DNA of 64,000 nucleotides, taken from NCBI GenBank assembly GCA_963785745.1, contig CAWAWR010000016.1:372001-436000 (forward strand), read 5' to 3'. A program made the position numbers and the translations under genes. The first letter of the stretch is position 1. The number at the start of each line of letters is the position of its first letter. A model generated the notes under the pieces. The model was not told the DNA's origin. It made no database searches and worked only from the letters and a program-made list of their open reading frames with translations. The DNA is from VAZQ01 sp963785745 (GTDB lineage Bacteria; Pseudomonadota; Alphaproteobacteria; Rhizobiales; Xanthobacteraceae). Of this stretch, positions 1-8,620 are shown in pieces.

Positions 1-1782
1 GCGATGCGCGAATCCGTGCAAGCCGCCGTCGGCGCCGGGAATGCGGCGACCGAGCCGGCCGTCCTCGGCATCCTGTCGCTGATCATCTGGGCCCTGATCG
101 TGGTCGTCACGATCAAATACGTCATTATTCTTCTGCGGGCCGACAACAAAGGTGAGGGTGGCACGCTGGCGCTGATGGCGCTTGCGCAGCGGGCGCTATC
201 GCGCGGCGGCGCGGCCATCGTCCTCCTCGGCATCATCAGCGGCGCGCTGTTCTATGGCGACGCAATCCTCACGCCGGCGTTGTCGGTCTTGTCCGCCGTC
301 GAAGGCTTGAAGGTGGTGACGCCGGCCTTCGAACCCTATGTCGTGCCGCTGACCGTGGTGATCCTGATTGCGCTGTTTGCGGTGCAGTCGCGCGGCACCG
401 CCAGCGTCGCCGCATTCTTCGGTCCGTTGTGCTTCGTCTGGTTCGCGGTAATCGCGGCCGCCGGACTGTGGCATGTCGGCCAGAATCCAACCGTGCTGTT
501 GGCCTTCAATCCGGCCTATGGCGTTGAATTCCTGCTGAGCCACGGCCTGATCGAACTCGTGACGCTGGGCGCGGTGTTCCTGGTGGTGACCGGCGCCGAG
601 GCGCTCTATGCGGACCTTGGACATTTCGGCCGTGCTCCCATCCGCATGGCGTGGCTGACCGTCGTGCTGCCCGCGCTGACGATCAACTATCTCGGTCAGG
701 GCGCGCTCGTCTTGGCCGATCCCAAGGCGATCGAGAACCCTTTCTTCCTCCTCTATCCGGAGTGGGCGCTGCTGCCGATGGTGTTCCTTGCCACCGCCGC
801 GACCGTGATCGCCAGCCAGGCCGTCATCACCGGCGCCTATTCGCTCACCCAACAGGCGATCCAGCTCGGGCTCCTGCCTCGGTTCGAGATCAAGCATACC
901 TCGGAGTCGCTGTTCGGGCAGATCTACATGCCGCGCGTGAACATGTTGCTGCTGATCGGCGTCGTGCTGCTGGTCGTGCTGTTCCGTTCGTCGAGCGCGC
1001 TTGCTTCCGCCTACGGTATCGCCGTCACCGGTACGATGGTGGTGACCGCGATGATGGCCTTTGTCGTGATGTGGAAAGTGTGGCGATGGCCGCTGTTCCT
1101 CGCGGGTCTGGTCATGGCGCCGCTGCTCTTGATCGATCTGACGTTCCTGAGTGCGAACCTGCTCAAGGTTGTGGAAGGCGGCTGGGTGCCGCTCGCGCTC
1201 GGCGGACTGATCATGGCGGTCATGTACACATGGCGGCGCGGCAGCCGTCTGCTGTTTGCGAAGACCAGGCGTCTGGAGACGCCGCTCGATACGCTGGTCG
1301 CAATGCTTGAAAAGAAACCGCCGCAGCGGGTGCCGGGCACCGCGGTCTTCCTGACCAGCGATCCCGCCAGTGCGCCGACCGCACTCCTGCACAGCCTGAA
1401 GCACTACAAGGTGCTGCACGAGAAGAACGTCATCTTGACCGTGGAAACGGCGCCCACGCCGCGCGTCGACGTCGCCGAGCGGGTGCGCATCGAGCCGGTC
1501 GGGGAGACGTTCTCCCGCGTCATCCTGCGGTTTGGATTCATGGAGACGCCGAACGTGCCCAAGGCGCTGGCCATCGCGCGAAAGCTCGGCTGGACCTTCG
1601 ACATCATGTCGACGTCGTTCTTCCTGTCGCGCCGCTCGCTGCGCCCGGCGGCGGATTCTGGCATGCCGCACTGGCAGGACCGGCTTTTTATCTCGCTGGC
1701 GCGCAGCGCCAACGATGCCACCGACTATTTCCAGATCCCGACCGGGCGGGTGGTGGAGGTCGGCACTCAGGTAACGATCTAG
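1..1782 (+). CDS. kup: Kup potassium uptake protein, 5' end outside window
   Basis: Inner-membrane K+/H+ symporter of the KUP/HAK/KT family. An open frame of 593 codons runs from base 1. The family motif RADNKGEGG lies at about residue 47, about ten hydrophobic segments follow up to residue ~430, and a cytoplasmic tail of about 160 residues ends the protein. Family members are about 620-650 residues, so the first transmembrane helix and about 35 residues lie before the window. The ATG at base 4 matches an internal Met of the family (MRES following the first helix) and is not the true start. The next gene follows after a short gap containing a strong hairpin. Product is certain; the start is not visible. 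Confidence 0.93.
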   Translation, partial: AMRESVQAAVGAGNAATEPAVLGILSLIIWALIVVVTIKYVIILLRADNKGEGGTLALMALAQRALSRGGAAIVLLGIISGALFYGDAILTPALSVLSAVEGLKVVTPAFEPYVVPLTVVILIALFAVQSRGTASVAAFFGPLCFVWFAVIAAAGLWHVGQNPTVLLAFNPAYGVEFLLSHGLIELVTLGAVFLVVTGAEALYADLGHFGRAPIRMAWLTVVLPALTINYLGQGALVLADPKAIENPFFLLYPEWALLPMVFLATAATVIASQAVITGAYSLTQQAIQLGLLPRFEIKHTSESLFGQIYMPRVNMLLLIGVVLLVVLFRSSSALASAYGIAVTGTMVVTAMMAFVVMWKVWRWPLFLAGLVMAPLLLIDLTFLSANLLKVVEGGWVPLALGGLIMAVMYTWRRGSRLLFAKTRRLETPLDTLVAMLEKKPPQRVPGTAVFLTSDPASAPTALLHSLKHYKVLHEKNVILTVETAPTPRVDVAERVRIEPVGETFSRVILRFGFMETPNVPKALAIARKLGWTFDIMSTSFFLSRRSLRPAADSGMPHWQDRLFISLARSANDATDYFQIPTGRVVEVGTQVTI

Positions 1783-1823
1783 CGTCATGATTTGACGCCT
1801 TGGCGTCCGTTTGGCGTAAGATG

Positions 1824-1846
1824 CCGCCGCGGCTGAGCCGCGGCGG
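1824..1846. terminator. GC-rich hairpin between kup and the DUF2157 gene
   Basis: A perfect 10-bp stem (CCGCCGCGGC / GCCGCGGCGG) closes a 3-base loop just after kup and 8 bases before the next ATG. There is no T-run, so it is not a classical intrinsic terminator. It may attenuate read-through or shape the leader of the next gene. Confidence 0.4.
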
Positions 1847-1854
1847 GGTCATCA

Positions 1855-3114
1855 ATGTCCGAGCGGGCCTATCGTGAGCGGCTCGAGGCTGATCTGGCGC
1901 GGTGGCAGGCCGAAGGCTTGTTGCCGCCGAAATCGGCGGACGCCATCCGGTCGACATTGCGGCCGGTGCCCGAAGGTATCACCATCGCCACCGTGGTCGC
2001 CATCGTCGGCGGTCTCCTGATCGCGGCCGCCTTCCTTGCCTTCATCGCCGCCAACTGGACGGCGATCGTCCGGCCGCTGCGCTTCGCCATCCTGCTTGCC
2101 GGCATTGTCGGAGCTTACGGCGTGGCCGCGGTGCTCGACCGAGCGGAGCGCGACCATCTCGCCGATCTGTCCGTCGGCGTGGGCTCGATCATCTTCGGCG
2201 CGGCAATCGCGCTGGTCGGGCAGATGTACCACCTCAGCGAGGATTTTGCCGGCGGGATGCTGCTGTGGGCGGCGGGTGCGCTCGCCGCCGCGGTATTGAC
2301 CGGATCGCACAGCGCGCTCGCGGTCGCGCTCGTGGCCGGATGCATCTGGAGCGGCATGCGTGTCGACGAAATGTCCAACGTGCATCCGCAATTCGCCATC
2401 TTTTGGCTGATCGGCGCGGCGCTGGCGCTGCAATGGAATACGACGGCCGCGCGCCATCTGGTGGCGGTGGCGGCGCTGGCAGGAGCGGTCCTCGCGGCCG
2501 TCGGCGTGTCGGAGGCGCGTATCGGTAGCCCGGCCTTCACCTTCGTCGCCATCGTGTCGTTGATGGTCGGTGCCGGGCTCGCGATGACCACGCGGCCCAG
2601 TGCGTCCGTGCGCGCTTTTGGGCTGACGCTTTCGACCTACGGCGCGTTCGGCCTGGCTATCGGACTGGCGGCCACCATCGCTGAAATTCCCCGGCCTGTG
2701 AGCGGAGGCCCGCTCTATCCGATCATTGCGGCGGCCGTGGCGGCGCCGGTGTTGGCCTTCGCCGCTTCTTTCATTGCGGGCCGCGCCGGGCCGGCGCTCG
2801 CAGGCATCTCCGTTGCGCTGGCGCTGATCGTCGCGTCGGGCTTGATTCCGACCGCTGCCGCCGAGGACCCGTGGCTGTCTTACGCACTGGCGTTGAGCGC
2901 GATGCTTTGCCTGGTGGTGTCGGGCATGCTCGACGACGTGCGCCCGCGGGTCGCCGCGGGCTGGCTTGGGCTTGCAGCCACCATCGCCGCCATCACCTGG
3001 GCGGTGCGGGGCTCGTTGCTGCGCCGGGCGGTGTTCCTGGCGGTGTCCGGTCTCGTCGCCGTGGCGCTGGCAAGCCTGCTCGGACGGTTGATCGGCGGGG
3101 AGCGCCGCCGATGA
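1855..3114 (+). CDS. DUF2157 polytopic membrane protein
   Basis: A 419-residue inner-membrane protein of unknown function. The N-terminal ~40 residues are soluble and charged (MSERAYRERLEADL) and lead into the DUF2157 domain at about residues 10-150. About a dozen hydrophobic helices then run to the C-terminus. The stop codon overlaps the ATG of the next gene (ATGA), so the two are translationally coupled. In many bacteria DUF2157 proteins are paired with GDYXXLXY-domain proteins, as here, which suggests a two-component membrane assembly; the biochemical role is not known. Confidence 0.8.
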   Translation: MSERAYRERLEADLARWQAEGLLPPKSADAIRSTLRPVPEGITIATVVAIVGGLLIAAAFLAFIAANWTAIVRPLRFAILLAGIVGAYGVAAVLDRAERDHLADLSVGVGSIIFGAAIALVGQMYHLSEDFAGGMLLWAAGALAAAVLTGSHSALAVALVAGCIWSGMRVDEMSNVHPQFAIFWLIGAALALQWNTTAARHLVAVAALAGAVLAAVGVSEARIGSPAFTFVAIVSLMVGAGLAMTTRPSASVRAFGLTLSTYGAFGLAIGLAATIAEIPRPVSGGPLYPIIAAAVAAPVLAFAASFIAGRAGPALAGISVALALIVASGLIPTAAAEDPWLSYALALSAMLCLVVSGMLDDVRPRVAAGWLGLAATIAAITWAVRGSLLRRAVFLAVSGLVAVALASLLGRLIGGERRR

Positions 3115-3710
3115 GCACGCTCGCGACGCTGACCGGGTTGATACCGCGCGTTCTCCTGTACGCACTCGCGGCCCTGATCCAGGTCGCCGCGATCGCGCTG
3201 ATCGTGTACGACCGCGTCCGCGTCCTGCGGGAAGGGAGCGAGGTGACGCTGCAGACGCGCCCGGTCGATCCGCGCGATTTCCTGCGCGGCGACTATGTCG
3301 TGCTCAACTACGAGATCTCGAGCTTGCCGGCGGGCGCGCTCAAGGACGCGCCGAGCCAGGGCCGCGGCACGCCGGTTTTCGTCAAGCTCGTGCGCAGGCC
3401 GAGTGGTTTCCACGAGGCGGTGTCGGTTCACGCCGAGCCGGTGCCGGTCGCGGACGGCGAGATGTTGATCCGTGGGCGCGTGAGCTACGGGGCGACCTGC
3501 GGTTCGACGCATCGGGCATTCTGCGAGCGGCTGCAGATCGGCTACGGCATCGAGCGCTATTTCGTGCCGCAGGGCGAGGGCAGGGAGATCGAGCGCTCCC
3601 GCAACCAGGGCAAGGTGTCCGTCGTGGCGGCGGTGACGCCGGCGGGGCGCGCCGCCATCAAACGGCTGTTGCTCGACGGCAAGCCGGTCTACGATGAGCC
3701 CATGTTTTGA
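3111..3710 (+). CDS. GDYXXLXY-domain membrane-anchored protein
   Basis: A 199-residue protein with one N-terminal transmembrane segment (about residues 10-30) and a periplasmic domain carrying the signature GDYVVLNYEIS near residue 60, the GDYXXLXY family hallmark. The start is the ATG overlapping the DUF2157 stop; an in-frame start further upstream would lie inside the previous gene and is less likely. Two cysteines (around CGSTHRAFCER) could form a disulfide. It is expected to act with the DUF2157 protein. Function unknown. Confidence 0.8.
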   Translation: MSTLATLTGLIPRVLLYALAALIQVAAIALIVYDRVRVLREGSEVTLQTRPVDPRDFLRGDYVVLNYEISSLPAGALKDAPSQGRGTPVFVKLVRRPSGFHEAVSVHAEPVPVADGEMLIRGRVSYGATCGSTHRAFCERLQIGYGIERYFVPQGEGREIERSRNQGKVSVVAAVTPAGRAAIKRLLLDGKPVYDEPMF

Positions 3711-3746
3711 GGCGGCAGTTGCCGCGCCGTGAGATAGGAGTTCGAT

Positions 3747-4085
3747 ATGTCCGATCCGTCCGGGGGCGATCCTCGGGTCGCCAATTTGACCGTGGAGGAG
3801 GTGGCGCGCGGTCTTACCGAGGGGCGAATGCTTCTGGTCGACGTCCGTGAGCCGAACGAGGTCGCCGTGGAGCGCTATCCGGATGCCGTGGTGGTGCCGC
3901 TGTCGAGCTTCGATCCGGCCGCGATTCCCGACCCGAAAGGAAAGCAGGTGGTGTTCGCCTGCCGGTCCGGCCGCCGGTCGGTGACCGCGTCGCTGGCGGC
4001 GCAGGAACGAGGCTTTCCCTATGCGTCGCATCTGGCGGGCGGCATCCTGGCCTGGAAGGCTGCGGGCTTGCCGACTGAAAGCTGA
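3747..4085 (+). CDS. Single-domain rhodanese (sulfurtransferase)
   Basis: A 112-residue cytoplasmic protein consisting of one rhodanese domain. It carries the substrate loop DVREPNEV at about residue 32 and the active-site loop CRSGRRS, whose Cys accepts the persulfide sulfur. The ATG at 3747 has a good TAGGAG Shine-Dalgarno. No signal peptide is present. Such stand-alone rhodaneses move sulfane sulfur or detoxify cyanide; the actual acceptor cannot be told from context. Confidence 0.85.
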   Translation: MSDPSGGDPRVANLTVEEVARGLTEGRMLLVDVREPNEVAVERYPDAVVVPLSSFDPAAIPDPKGKQVVFACRSGRRSVTASLAAQERGFPYASHLAGGILAWKAAGLPTES

Positions 4086-4186
4086 CCGGCGCGCCGTCGC
4101 TCTCATGCTCTCGCTGCGACATCTCCAGACAACAGCTCTTGCCGAGGCGGCGTTGCTCGTGCCGCCGAATCCTTGAAAGGACTGCC

Positions 4187-5305
4187 ATGCGCCGAGCGCT
4201 TTCCGTCCTCGCATTGATCGCGGTTGCGGCCGCGCTGGCTGCCGCTCCGTCTGCGGCACAGCAGAAGGGCCAGAAGGGCCAGCGCGTGCTCAACGTCTAC
4301 AATTGGTCGGACTACGTCGATCCGGCGGTGCTCGAAGAGTTCACCAAAAGCACCGGCATCAAGGTCCGCTACGACACCTTCGACACCAACGACATGCTCG
4401 AGGCGAAGCTCCTCGCCGGGCGTTCCGGTTACGACGTCGTGGCGCCGACCGGATATTTCCTCCAGCGGCAGATCAAAGCGAAGATCTTCCAACCACTCGA
4501 CAAATCGAAGTTGCCGAATCTCGTGCATCTGTGGCCGGAGGTTTCAAAACGCCTCGCCCAATACGACCCCGGCAACGTCTTCGCCGTGAACTATATGTGG
4601 GGCACGACCGGCATCGGCTACAACGTCGCCAAGGCGCGCGAAGTGCTCGGGCCCGACGCCAAGATCGATAGCTGGGACATCGTCTTCAAGCCGGAGAATC
4701 TCGCGAAGTTCAAGGATTGCGGCATCCACATGCTCGATTCCGCCGACGACATCCTGCCGGCGGCGCTGCGCTATCTCGGCCTCGATCCCAATTCGACCCG
4801 TGAGCCGGAGCTGCAGAAGGCCGCAGACCTGGTGATCTCGATCAGGCCCTTGGTGCGCAAGTTTCACTCGTCCGAATATCTCAATGCGCTCGCCACCGGC
4901 GAGATCTGTCTCGCCGTCGGATTTTCGGGAGACATCAAGCAGGCGCAGAAGCGCGCCGCGGAGGCCAAGAACGGCATCCAGATTGCGTATTCAATCCCGA
5001 ACGAGGGCGCGCAGCTCTGGTTCGACAATCTTGCGATTCCGCGCGATGCAAGGAATGTCGCCGAGGCGCACGAGTTCATCAATTTCCTGCAGACCCCCGA
5101 GGTCGCCGGCCGCAACTCGAATTTCATCTCGTATGCGAACGGCAATCTCGCGAGCCAGAAATTCATCGACAAGGACGTTCTGGACGACCGGACCATCTAT
5201 CCGGACGCGGCGATGATGAGCAAACTCTACACCGTCAATGCTCACGACGCGGCGACGGTGCGTCTGCTCAATCGCCTGTGGACGCGGGTTAAAACCGGAC
5301 GCTAA
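4187..5305 (+). CDS. PotF-like polyamine ABC transporter substrate-binding protein
   Basis: A 372-residue periplasmic binding protein of the spermidine/putrescine (PotD/PotF) family. The chosen ATG at 4187 follows GAAAGGA and begins a clear signal peptide (MRRALSVLALIAVAAALAAA, cut near AAQQ). The mature protein opens with LNVYNWSDYVDP, the typical PotF start, and contains the family segment LFDVVAPTG-like YDVVAPTGYFLQRQ. The frame extends upstream to 4139 but without a signal sequence. No permease or ATPase genes of this system lie nearby, so it either serves a transporter elsewhere or acts as an orphan sensor. The exact polyamine is not determinable. Confidence 0.85.
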   Translation: MRRALSVLALIAVAAALAAAPSAAQQKGQKGQRVLNVYNWSDYVDPAVLEEFTKSTGIKVRYDTFDTNDMLEAKLLAGRSGYDVVAPTGYFLQRQIKAKIFQPLDKSKLPNLVHLWPEVSKRLAQYDPGNVFAVNYMWGTTGIGYNVAKAREVLGPDAKIDSWDIVFKPENLAKFKDCGIHMLDSADDILPAALRYLGLDPNSTREPELQKAADLVISIRPLVRKFHSSEYLNALATGEICLAVGFSGDIKQAQKRAAEAKNGIQIAYSIPNEGAQLWFDNLAIPRDARNVAEAHEFINFLQTPEVAGRNSNFISYANGNLASQKFIDKDVLDDRTIYPDAAMMSKLYTVNAHDAATVRLLNRLWTRVKTGR

Positions 5306-5306
5306 A

Positions 5307-5351
5307 GCATGATCCCGAAAAGTGGAAACCGGTTTTCGGAAAAGATCATGC
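5307..5351. repeat. Palindromic intergenic repeat (REP-like)
   Basis: A 45-bp imperfect palindrome with outer arms GCATGATC / GATCATGC and inner arms CCGAAAA / TTTTCGG. I recognise this sequence type as a frequently repeated intergenic element in Bradyrhizobium and relatives. It begins within two bases of the PotF-like stop and separates it from the convergent lpxXL gene, so it may also serve as a transcript end for both. Confidence 0.75.
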
Positions 5352-5361
5352 TCAAAGATGC

Positions 5362-6315
5362 TCACCGCCAGCGGCGGTGCTGCCACAGCCACTGTTCCGG
5401 GTGCTCGCGCACCCAGGATTCGACCACAGTGGCGATCGCCTGGGTGGTGCCGGCGATATCGATCTTGCCGTCGGTGTCGCGCACCGGCGTGATCGGATCG
5501 GTGATCTCGCCCCAGAACTTGTTACGGTCGGCCAGGCGGATCACGCGCGAGCCATGGATGGGGCAGTCGAAATGGCGGGCGAGTTGCGCCAGCAGCGGCG
5601 ATGCCTTGCACGCGCGGCCGAAGAAGATCACGTCCACGCCGCGCGAATCGTGCTGGTCGACCAGCATGCCGGCCTTGCCGCCACGTTCGAGCGCGCGCGC
5701 CAGCCGGATCGGGGCATCGAAGCCGGACGCCACCAGCGTGCCCATGCAACCCGCCCGCAATTCGACGACGGCATCGGCGACCGGACGGATGCTGGGCGGA
5801 CGAAATAGAATCGTGGTGTCGACGTCGTAGTAGCGGGCAAATCGCGCCGGCAGTTCCCAGTTTCCGAGATGGGTGCCGAAGATCAGCCGCGGGCCGGATT
5901 CCCGCAGCGTGCGCATGCGCTCCAATCCCACCGGATCGTAGATGACATCGACGTCGCCGGGCTTGTCGGGATCGAGGATGGTGATGCGATCGAGGTGCAG
6001 GAATTCCGCCGTCACGCGGCCGAGATTGTCCCAGGAGCCGGACAGGATCGTCTCGATTTCCTGCGGTGATTTCTCGGGGAAGGCGGCGACGAGATTGGCG
6101 CGTGCGACGCGGTGCTCCGGAAGCCACGGACCGATCCTGCGCATGATCGCGGCGAGGGCGTTCGCTGCGCGCTTGCGGTCGGTGTGGCGCAGCAGCCGCA
6201 TGAAAGCGACTGCGACCCGGCCGAGCCCGGCATTGAGGATCACACGCAGACGCAAGAGCGCGCGGATTCCGTACTGCTTCAAGGTGCGCCTCGGCGGACG
6301 GCTTGAGCTGCTCAA
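5362..6315 (-). CDS. lpxXL: LpxXL-type lipid A very-long-chain acyltransferase
   Basis: A 317-residue inner-membrane-associated acyltransferase of the LpxL/HtrB family. It carries the catalytic H-X4-E motif in THLGNWELP near residue 150. In rhizobia the homologous enzyme moves a 26-28 carbon (omega-1)-hydroxy fatty acid from AcpXL to lipid A. It is last in the acpXL cluster. The start is a TTG that overlaps the stop of the upstream adh gene (TTGA), implying coupling; a later start is possible. Assignment rests on the cluster as much as on the family. Confidence 0.87.
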   Translation of the reverse strand: MSSSSRPPRRTLKQYGIRALLRLRVILNAGLGRVAVAFMRLLRHTDRKRAANALAAIMRRIGPWLPEHRVARANLVAAFPEKSPQEIETILSGSWDNLGRVTAEFLHLDRITILDPDKPGDVDVIYDPVGLERMRTLRESGPRLIFGTHLGNWELPARFARYYDVDTTILFRPPSIRPVADAVVELRAGCMGTLVASGFDAPIRLARALERGGKAGMLVDQHDSRGVDVIFFGRACKASPLLAQLARHFDCPIHGSRVIRLADRNKFWGEITDPITPVRDTDGKIDIAGTTQAIATVVESWVREHPEQWLWQHRRWR

Positions 6316-7334
6316 AGCGTAACCACGATTTTTCCGAACACCTGCCGGCTTTCAAGGCGCGCCAGGCCGTGCTCGAAATTTTCGATCGTCACCTCGGTAT
6401 CGATGACCGGAAGCATGCCGGAGGCCATCTTGTCGAGGCTCTCGCGGATGTTGCGCATCGATGCGCCGAACGAGCCGATGATACGGTATTGCTGCTGAAA
6501 CAGCTGCATCAGGTTGAAGGTCGTCGACGGACCCGACGTGGCGCCGCAGGTCACCAGCCTGCCGCCTCGCTTGAGGCACAAGAGCGAGCCGTTGAAGGTA
6601 TCCGCGCCGACGTGCTCGAAGACCACGTCGACGCCCTTCTTGGCGGTGAGCTTGCGGACGGCGCCCTCGAAGCGGTCGGTGCGATAGTTGACGACGTGAT
6701 CCGCGCCGAGCGCGCGCGCCTTCTCGGCCTTGGCGTCGTCGCCGACCGTGGTGATCACGGTGCATCCGATAGCCTTGGCCATCTTGATGGCGACCGTGCC
6801 GATGCCGGAGCCGCCGGCATGCACGAGCACGGTCTCGCCCGGTTCCAGCTTGGCATTGTCGAACAGCATGTGCTGCACCGTGGAGAACGCAATCGGTGCG
6901 CAAGCCGCGTCGCGGAAGGCGACACTTCGGGGAGCCGGAATCACCAGACGTGCCGGCATGGTGACGAGCTCGCGGGCGAAGCCGTCGATGTGGAAGCCCA
7001 TGATGCCGGCGACGTTCTCGCAGAGATTGTCCCGGCCTTCGCGGCAGGCTTTGCAATGTCCGCAGGTGATCGCCCCGTACATCACCACCGGATCGCCCGG
7101 CTTGAACGAGGCGACATCCGGGCCGACCGCTGCGATTTCTCCGGCGGCTTCCGCGCCGACGACAAGCGGCAGTTGGCGCTTGGCGAAGGCCATGCCGCGC
7201 CAGCCCCAGACGTCGATATGATTGAGCGCGACCGCCTTGACCCGGATTTGTACCTCGCCCGCCCCGGGCGGCGGCGGAGGCGGGGCGTCTCGCAGTTCGA
7301 GCTTGCGGTCGGAAACGAGCGTGAGGGCGCGCAT
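6312..7334 (-). CDS. Zinc-type alcohol dehydrogenase/quinone reductase of the VLCFA cluster
   Basis: A 340-residue medium-chain dehydrogenase. The structural zinc site is visible as C91, C94, C97 and C105 (CGHCKACREGRDNLC), and the NAD(P) fold follows with VHAGGSGIGTVAIKMAK. The usual catalytic-zinc Cys near residue 38 is replaced (LNHIDVWG), as in the quinone-oxidoreductase-like branch. The ATG at 7334 lies 5 bases after the fabF1 stop; the open frame further upstream is a shadow. In rhizobial VLCFA clusters a gene of this kind (adh2XL) sits in the same place and is thought to take part in making the hydroxylated VLCFA; its exact step is unproven. Confidence 0.85.
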   Translation of the reverse strand: MRALTLVSDRKLELRDAPPPPPPGAGEVQIRVKAVALNHIDVWGWRGMAFAKRQLPLVVGAEAAGEIAAVGPDVASFKPGDPVVMYGAITCGHCKACREGRDNLCENVAGIMGFHIDGFARELVTMPARLVIPAPRSVAFRDAACAPIAFSTVQHMLFDNAKLEPGETVLVHAGGSGIGTVAIKMAKAIGCTVITTVGDDAKAEKARALGADHVVNYRTDRFEGAVRKLTAKKGVDVVFEHVGADTFNGSLLCLKRGGRLVTCGATSGPSTTFNLMQLFQQQYRIIGSFGASMRNIRESLDKMASGMLPVIDTEVTIENFEHGLARLESRQVFGKIVVTL

Positions 7335-7339
7335 CAAGA

Positions 7340-8608
7340 TCAAACAGGCTCGCGGGCAATGACCAGCGAGACGTTCTGGCCGCCGAACCCGAAAGAGTTC
7401 GAGATCGCGTGGCGCACTTTCGCGTCCCGCGCCGTATTCGGAACGACATCGAGCGCAATTGCCGGGTCCGGCACAAGATAGTTGATGGTCGGCGGAATGC
7501 GCTGGTGCTCGAGCGTCAGCAGCGAGAACACCGCCTCGACCGCGCCCGCCGCGGAGAGGGTATGTCCGATCATCGATTTGTTGGATGACATCGGAATGCT
7601 TTTGGCGCGCTCGCCGAACACCGCCGACACGCCCATGGATTCCATCTTGTCGTTTTCCGGGGTGCCGGTGCCGTGCGGATTGATGTAGTCGATGTCGTCG
7701 GGGACAAGCCCGGCGTCGGCAATGGCGTTGCGGATGCAGCCGATAATCGGCTTGCCGTCGGGGCTCGAGCGGGTGCGGTGGAATGAATCCGCCATCTCGC
7801 CGCAGCCTTCGATGACGCCGAGGATCCTGGCGCCGCGCGCCTTCGCGTGTTCGAGGCTTTCGAGCACGAGCGCGCCGGCGCCTTCCGCCATCACGAAGCC
7901 GTCGCGGTTTTTCGAGAACGGCTTGGCGGCGCGCTCCGGGGGATCGTTCGACGTCGACAGCGCCGAGAGCAGCGAGAACCGGATTAGCGCCTCGGGATTG
8001 ACCGAGCCGTCGGTTGCGACGCAAAGCGCGGCGTCGGTTTCGCCGCGGCGGATCGCCTCGACGCCCAGTTGAATGGCGCTTGCGCCGGACGCGCAGGCCG
8101 TCGACAGCGAGATCGGCGAACCCTTGGTGCCGAAGCGTTCGGCCAGATGGTCGGCGACCGAGAGCAAGACGCAGCGCTTGTGAATGTCGCGAAAGCGGCC
8201 GCCCGCCGCCGCGCGCAACAGGTCCTCATAACTTATCGCATCGTTCGCGCCCGACGCCTTGGCGATCGTTTCGCGATGTGACCACTCGACTTCGACGGGC
8301 GCCACGGCGAGGAACAGCGGACCGGGAAAGTCCCCCTTGGAGCCGATTCCGGACTCGGCGATCGCTTCTTCGGCGACGATGTCGGCCATGCGTTCGCCGA
8401 GCTCGGTCGAGCAGAACGGCTCGACCGGGATGAAGTCCACCGTTCCGGCAATGGTGGTCTTGAGCCCGCCGGTCGGAAAGCGGCGGATCGCGCGGATGCC
8501 CGATTGCCCGGCGGTCAGCCGGCTCCAATTGTCAGCCTTGCCGGTGCCGAGCGAGGTCAGGACGCCGATCCCGGTCACAGCAACGGGCGTACGGGACGCG
8601 GATGCCAT
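7340..8608 (-). CDS. fabF1: Beta-ketoacyl-ACP synthase II, VLCFA elongation (FabF1XL)
   Basis: A 422-residue condensing enzyme with a complete KAS II active site: Cys172 in STACASGAS, His312 in NPHGTGTP and His349 in NKSMIGHT. It elongates acyl chains on a carrier protein, here most probably AcpXL, to give the 26-28 carbon chain of lipid A. Its partner gene fabF2 lies 12 bases upstream and encodes a ketosynthase without the catalytic Cys. The pair suggests a heterodimer in which this subunit supplies catalysis. Confidence 0.9.
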   Translation of the reverse strand: MASASRTPVAVTGIGVLTSLGTGKADNWSRLTAGQSGIRAIRRFPTGGLKTTIAGTVDFIPVEPFCSTELGERMADIVAEEAIAESGIGSKGDFPGPLFLAVAPVEVEWSHRETIAKASGANDAISYEDLLRAAAGGRFRDIHKRCVLLSVADHLAERFGTKGSPISLSTACASGASAIQLGVEAIRRGETDAALCVATDGSVNPEALIRFSLLSALSTSNDPPERAAKPFSKNRDGFVMAEGAGALVLESLEHAKARGARILGVIEGCGEMADSFHRTRSSPDGKPIIGCIRNAIADAGLVPDDIDYINPHGTGTPENDKMESMGVSAVFGERAKSIPMSSNKSMIGHTLSAAGAVEAVFSLLTLEHQRIPPTINYLVPDPAIALDVVPNTARDAKVRHAISNSFGFGGQNVSLVIAREPV

Positions 8609-8620
8609 GTTTGTTCTCCT

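Noticed and set aside
196..1788. Long minus-strand ORF opposite kup
   Set aside because: His/Arg/Gln-rich translation without motifs; it is the antisense shadow of a high-GC gene.
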